A DNA stretch of 17,578 bases, taken from NCBI GenBank assembly GCA_028711825.1, contig JAQTRM010000009.1:1-17578 (forward strand), read 5' to 3'. A program made the translations under genes and the position numbers. The stretch's first letter is position 1, and each line of letters opens with the position of its first letter. Source of the stretch: Candidatus Omnitrophota bacterium (lineage in GTDB: Bacteria > Omnitrophota > Gorgyraeia > Gygaellales > Profunditerraquicolaceae). Below, one piece after another: positions 14,368-17,578 of this stretch. The notes below the pieces were generated by a model, which made no database searches, was not told where the DNA came from, and saw only the letters and a program-made list of their open reading frames with translations.

Positions 14368-16136
14368 GCTTCATCGCCTTTCTTTATTAAATTATGGAAT
14401 TCATGAATCAGACTGGATAATTCTTTTTCGTCGCCTGAAGACTGGGCGTTCTTAATCCTTAAATGCAAATCTTCGCGCCGCAGCCTTAATCTTTGAATCT
14501 TGATGCGCGCGATGCAGTCGCTCACCGCCTTTTCCTTTTCCTGTTCACCGAGAGGAGGCATAAACATTGTTTCACAAAGCAGCTGGCTGGCCTCCTCCTC
14601 GCCGAAATAGTTCATTAAAATACTGGGTTCGATACGCTTGCCTTTTAACGCCAGCTCCTGTATCACGGAAACGATTCTGGAGGTGCGTTCATCCAGAAAA
14701 TCCGAAGGCGAAAGCTCGCGCATAATCCTCTCCAGCATCTCTTTTTCTTCGAGCATAAACCTGATCAGCAGTTTTTCCGCGGGATTGATCGGCAAAGGTT
14801 TTTTTAATCCCGGATTTTCAGGAACCGGGGATGCGGCGGAAGGTTTCAGTTTGGACAGTTCCTTCATAATATTTTCTTCCGGCACCCGTATCTCTTCGGC
14901 CAGCTTCTTAAGGTATTCTCCTTTAAGTATGGCATTGTCGAATTTATTGATCGTGGACAGCATTTGCGCGGCGATTTCGGTTTTCCCGTAGGCGTCTTTG
15001 ATATCGTGTTTCTTTTTTAACAGTCCCAGCTTGTAATCAAAAAAACTTACCGCTTCATCGACCATCGACCTTAATTTTTCCACCCCCGCTTTTCTTACCA
15101 TCACGTCGGGGTCTATACCTTTGGGCAGCGGAGCGACCTTCACTTTCATCCCCTCGTCGATCAGAATGTCGAGGCTCCTTAAGGTGGCGATCTCTCCGGC
15201 GGTATCCCCGTCATATACCATTACGATATTGCGGGTATACCTTTTAAGCAATTTAATTTGCTCTATGGTAAGCGCCGTTCCCTGGGAAGCAACAATATTT
15301 TTCAGTCCCTCCTGGTAGGGGATAATAAAGTCCAGGTATCCCTCTACGATCACTACGCAGTCGGTTTCCCTGATAAAATCTTTTGAGAGGTTAAGGCCGA
15401 AAAGGTTTTTCCCTTTGGTATAAACCGCGGTCTCCGGGGAATTCAGGTATTTCGGGAGGCTGTCATCGAGAACCCTTCCCCCGAAACCTAAAAGGCGGCT
15501 ACGGACATCAAAAACCGGAAAAACGATGCGGTTGCGGAAACGATCGTAGTAGCCCCCGGAATCCTTGGGAAGGATCAAACCCGCCTGCTCCATTACCGCC
15601 AGGCTTATGTTTTTGCTTCTTAAGAATTGGATAAGATTATCCCATCCCGCGGGAGCGACCCCCAGGCGGAATTCTTTGATCGTCGTTGATTTGACCGACC
15701 TGCCGGAGAGGTATTTTAATACCGGGACGCCCGCGGCTGACTGATGAAGGTTTTTCTCATAAAATTCCGCCGCCAGTTCGTTAGCCTTATAAATCTGCGC
15801 GGCGATATTCGCTTTCCTTGCGGATTCCGGGTTATCCTGTTCAGGGAGGATCACGCCGCATCTTTTTGCCAGCGCTTCCACCGCTTCGGGGAACTCCATC
15901 CTTTCATGGCGCATCAGGAATTTGAACGCGTTACCGGATTCCCCGCAGCCGAAACAGTGATAAATCTGGCGGTCCGGAGATACCATAAAAGAAGCGGTCT
16001 TCTCCTGGTGAAAAGGGCAGTTCGCCTTAAAGTTCGCGCCCGCTTTTTTAAGCGGCAGATACCCGGAAATTATTTCCACGATATCCACTCGGCTTAAAAT
16101 ATCTTCCAGTATATTTTCCGGTATGCGTCCGGCCAT
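14364..16136 (-). CDS. dnaG: DNA primase
   Basis: 590-residue primase that makes RNA primers at the replication fork. The N-terminal CHC2 zinc finger has C40-X2-H43 and C61-X2-C64 (CPFHQEKTASF...YHCFGCGESG). The RNA polymerase core includes RNRIVFPVFD and RLLGFGGRVL (about 201-222), and the TOPRIM fold carries E265 (VIVEGYLD), D309 and D311 (VYDGDTAG) and GIDPD (340-344). The C-terminal part (about 440-590) is the expected helicase-binding region, with weak conservation. Full length for the family. It begins 2 bases after the Nif3-like gene and overlaps rpoD by 4 bases, the usual dnaG-rpoD pairing. Confidence 0.97.
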   Translation of the reverse strand: MAGRIPENILEDILSRVDIVEIISGYLPLKKAGANFKANCPFHQEKTASFMVSPDRQIYHCFGCGESGNAFKFLMRHERMEFPEAVEALAKRCGVILPEQDNPESARKANIAAQIYKANELAAEFYEKNLHQSAAGVPVLKYLSGRSVKSTTIKEFRLGVAPAGWDNLIQFLRSKNISLAVMEQAGLILPKDSGGYYDRFRNRIVFPVFDVRSRLLGFGGRVLDDSLPKYLNSPETAVYTKGKNLFGLNLSKDFIRETDCVVIVEGYLDFIIPYQEGLKNIVASQGTALTIEQIKLLKRYTRNIVMVYDGDTAGEIATLRSLDILIDEGMKVKVAPLPKGIDPDVMVRKAGVEKLRSMVDEAVSFFDYKLGLLKKKHDIKDAYGKTEIAAQMLSTINKFDNAILKGEYLKKLAEEIRVPEENIMKELSKLKPSAASPVPENPGLKKPLPINPAEKLLIRFMLEEKEMLERIMRELSPSDFLDERTSRIVSVIQELALKGKRIEPSILMNYFGEEEASQLLCETMFMPPLGEQEKEKAVSDCIARIKIQRLRLRREDLHLRIKNAQSSGDEKELSSLIHEFHNLIKKGDEA

Positions 16137-16138
16137 TT

Positions 16139-17023
16139 TTATCCCCTTTTGACCCGTTGAAAACCGGAACAGGAAATAATCTCAAATTCTTCCCCGGATT
16201 GTTTTTCGATTTTATCTAAAAGAAGGTTTAAGCCCAGGGTATCCGAAGAGATATGCCCGGCAATCACCACGTTAAGGTTAGCCTCTCTGGCTTTTTTAAG
16301 ATGCCCTTCGCTTAGGTGCATCGATACCAGCGTTCTTATCCCCGCGCGGTATATTTTTTCAAAGGCGTCTTTCGGCCCTTCCGTTCCTCCGGTCATTTCA
16401 AGCATAATCTTTCCCGCGGGACGCTTAGGATTCCCCAGGATGACGCGCGGGCCGGTATCGAATCTTCCCGCGATCCGGTATTCTTCGATAGTGTTCAAAG
16501 CTTTAACAACACCTTCCAGCGAACACTTCCGGGAAATATTTTTCTTGAAGGTGTCTTCCAGGTAACGGTGCACCTGATTATCCGCGGGAGTATGCAGGTT
16601 CATAAAAGGCAGATCCAGTATTCTCGCGGCATCTACCGGCCGGGTATGATTCTGAGGCAGGACACCGCGTTCGACCTCAAAAATCCTGTCGTCGATTAAT
16701 TTAGCGGCGGATTCTTTTTTTACCCCCGCCTGCTCCAGAAGGTCCTTTTGCAGTTCCATCACTTTATATAGACCGGCATAAGCTTTTCCTTCGGGGTGAT
16801 GCGCCAGCACGAGATCCAGCCCTTCCCTCTGGCGGACGCGGTCGGCAAGCAGCAGGTCGCCGACTTCAATATCGATCCCCACCATTATTTTTTTAACCTG
16901 GAGCTTCGGATCGCCGTAAAGTATCGCCGAATCGGAAAAAGAAATCTTTCTTTTATCCTTCCGGCGGGGATCGGCCGCGGCCCCGCAGCAAACCGCCTGA
17001 TTGTAAAAATCTAATAATTTCAT
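16139..17023 (-). CDS. Nif3-like dinuclear metal-centre protein
   Basis: 294 residues resembling the Nif3/YbgI family (GTP cyclohydrolase I type 2-like), widely conserved but of uncertain function. Recognisable ligand motifs are LVLAHHP (H75, H76), LHTPAD (H144, D148), MHLSEGH (H236, E239) and AGHISSD (H257, D261). In the usual family pattern the last motif is H-X3-E; here it is H257-X3-D261. The N-terminus is also diverged: about 45 residues precede the first core strand (KIMVGIDIEVGD). It overlaps the cvpA-like gene by 4 bases and is 2 bases from dnaG. A role tied to DNA replication or transcription is only suggested by context. Family confidence is moderate because conservation is limited to the motifs. 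Confidence 0.72.
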   Translation of the reverse strand: MKLLDFYNQAVCCGAAADPRRKDKRKISFSDSAILYGDPKLQVKKIMVGIDIEVGDLLLADRVRQREGLDLVLAHHPEGKAYAGLYKVMELQKDLLEQAGVKKESAAKLIDDRIFEVERGVLPQNHTRPVDAARILDLPFMNLHTPADNQVHRYLEDTFKKNISRKCSLEGVVKALNTIEEYRIAGRFDTGPRVILGNPKRPAGKIMLEMTGGTEGPKDAFEKIYRAGIRTLVSMHLSEGHLKKAREANLNVVIAGHISSDTLGLNLLLDKIEKQSGEEFEIISCSGFQRVKRG

Positions 17024-17578
17024 TTTACGCTGAATTTATCCATGACTTCGTTAACCGTAGAATTAAACTTTTCACGCCCGGAGAACTTGGAAAAGACATT
17101 ATTCCAGAGCCATCCGTATGTCCGCGGCGAAATTGAAACTGCCCTGCTTCCCAGGTAGGAGTGTTTCACGGAACTCTTGAAATAATCCACACTGGAGACC
17201 GCCAGGGAATAAGACAGTAAACCGACCACTAAAAAACCGCGGCCGATCCCTAAAATCAGGCCCGCCGCCTGATTGAGGCGGGGAATGGCGTTTAGTTGAA
17301 TAAAACGCGAGAGGACTGTCCTTAAGACGATAAAGCCGAAATACACCAGGATTGCCAAAAGCAGGAAAATAATAAAATCCATAAACTCTAAAGGCATCTC
17401 CTTAGGCAAGAAACGCCTGCGGATAAGGTCCGAGATCATGGTGTAGTAATGCAAAGAAAAATAGGTAGCGAATAACGCCCCCAGGAGTTTAAAAATCTCA
17501 ATCGACAATCCTGTCTTAAAAGAAATGTAGCAAATCCTGAGAAAAACAGCCAAGACAATAAAATCCAAAAAGTCAAAC
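17020..17578 (-). CDS. CvpA-like membrane protein, 5' end outside the window
   Basis: About 186 residues visible, with hydrophobic segments near the start (DFLDFIVLAVFLRICYIS), about 25-45, 65-90 and 100-122, then a soluble tail. The pattern xDFLDFIVLAVFL...GLSIEIFKLLGAL matches the CvpA family of small inner-membrane proteins, known from colicin V production and purine-biosynthesis operons in E. coli, with no general biochemical function established. A TTG at 17568 could be a start, but the frame stays open upstream and the preceding F-D-F-L residues fit the family N-terminus, so the true start probably lies just beyond the window edge. It overlaps the Nif3-like gene by 4 bases. Confidence 0.75.
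   Translation of the reverse strand, partial: FDFLDFIVLAVFLRICYISFKTGLSIEIFKLLGALFATYFSLHYYTMISDLIRRRFLPKEMPLEFMDFIIFLLLAILVYFGFIVLRTVLSRFIQLNAIPRLNQAAGLILGIGRGFLVVGLLSYSLAVSSVDYFKSSVKHSYLGSRAVSISPRTYGWLWNNVFSKFSGREKFNSTVNEVMDKFSVK

Noticed and set aside
1..17578. New defence system, biosynthetic cluster or mobile element
   Set aside because: No transposase, integrase, toxin-antitoxin, nuclease-helicase or assembly-line gene is present; all protein genes are recognised conserved families.

Overview
The window is a compact bacterial chromosome segment. Every supported gene lies on the minus strand, so transcription runs from high to low coordinates. The content is almost entirely housekeeping: sigma factor, primase, RNase P RNA, two tRNAs, Holliday-junction proteins, chromosome segregation and aromatic amino acid synthesis. 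Genes are packed with 4-base ATGA overlaps, GC content looks intermediate by eye, and tRNA CCA ends are not encoded. These traits and the gene order suggest an uncultured lineage of the Omnitrophota / PVC type, but that is an inference from context and memory, not a placement.

Layout in the direction of transcription: (1) 17578-12808, a partial cvpA-like gene, a Nif3-like metal protein, dnaG and rpoD, overlapping or 2 bases apart, closed by a 16-bp hairpin terminator at 12726-12762. This resembles the classical macromolecular-synthesis operon with a Nif3-like gene ahead of dnaG. (2) 12646-9185, a stand-alone 1153-residue signalling protein with five PAS domains, a GGDEF domain and an HD-GYP domain, all without membrane segments. 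(3) 9111-7234, a clear promoter followed by tRNA-CAU, an inverted array of 7-base repeats, tRNA-Val(CAC), a zinc-ribbon coiled-coil protein, RNase HI and RNase P RNA, with almost no space between them. (4) 7160-1, a chain of coupled genes: yebC, ruvC, ruvA, scpB, pheA, hisC, aroF, tyrA, cmk and the first codons of lepA.

The aromatic genes supply DAHP synthase, chorismate mutase/prephenate dehydratase, prephenate dehydrogenase and an aminotransferase. That covers entry to the shikimate pathway and the whole Phe/Tyr branch from chorismate; aroA, often found between tyrA and cmk, is absent here. RuvA and RuvC lack an adjacent ruvB, and scpB lacks an adjacent scpA.

No clearly new multi-gene system is visible. 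The points most worth a second look are structural: an RNase P RNA that has apparently lost P13/P14 while gaining several perfect hairpins, a tRNA-Val whose T-loop has C in place of the near-universal U55, an inverted heptamer array between the tRNAs, a C-X10-C-X2-C motif repeated in two of the five PAS domains, and a Nif3-like protein with Asp where a metal-binding Glu is usual.
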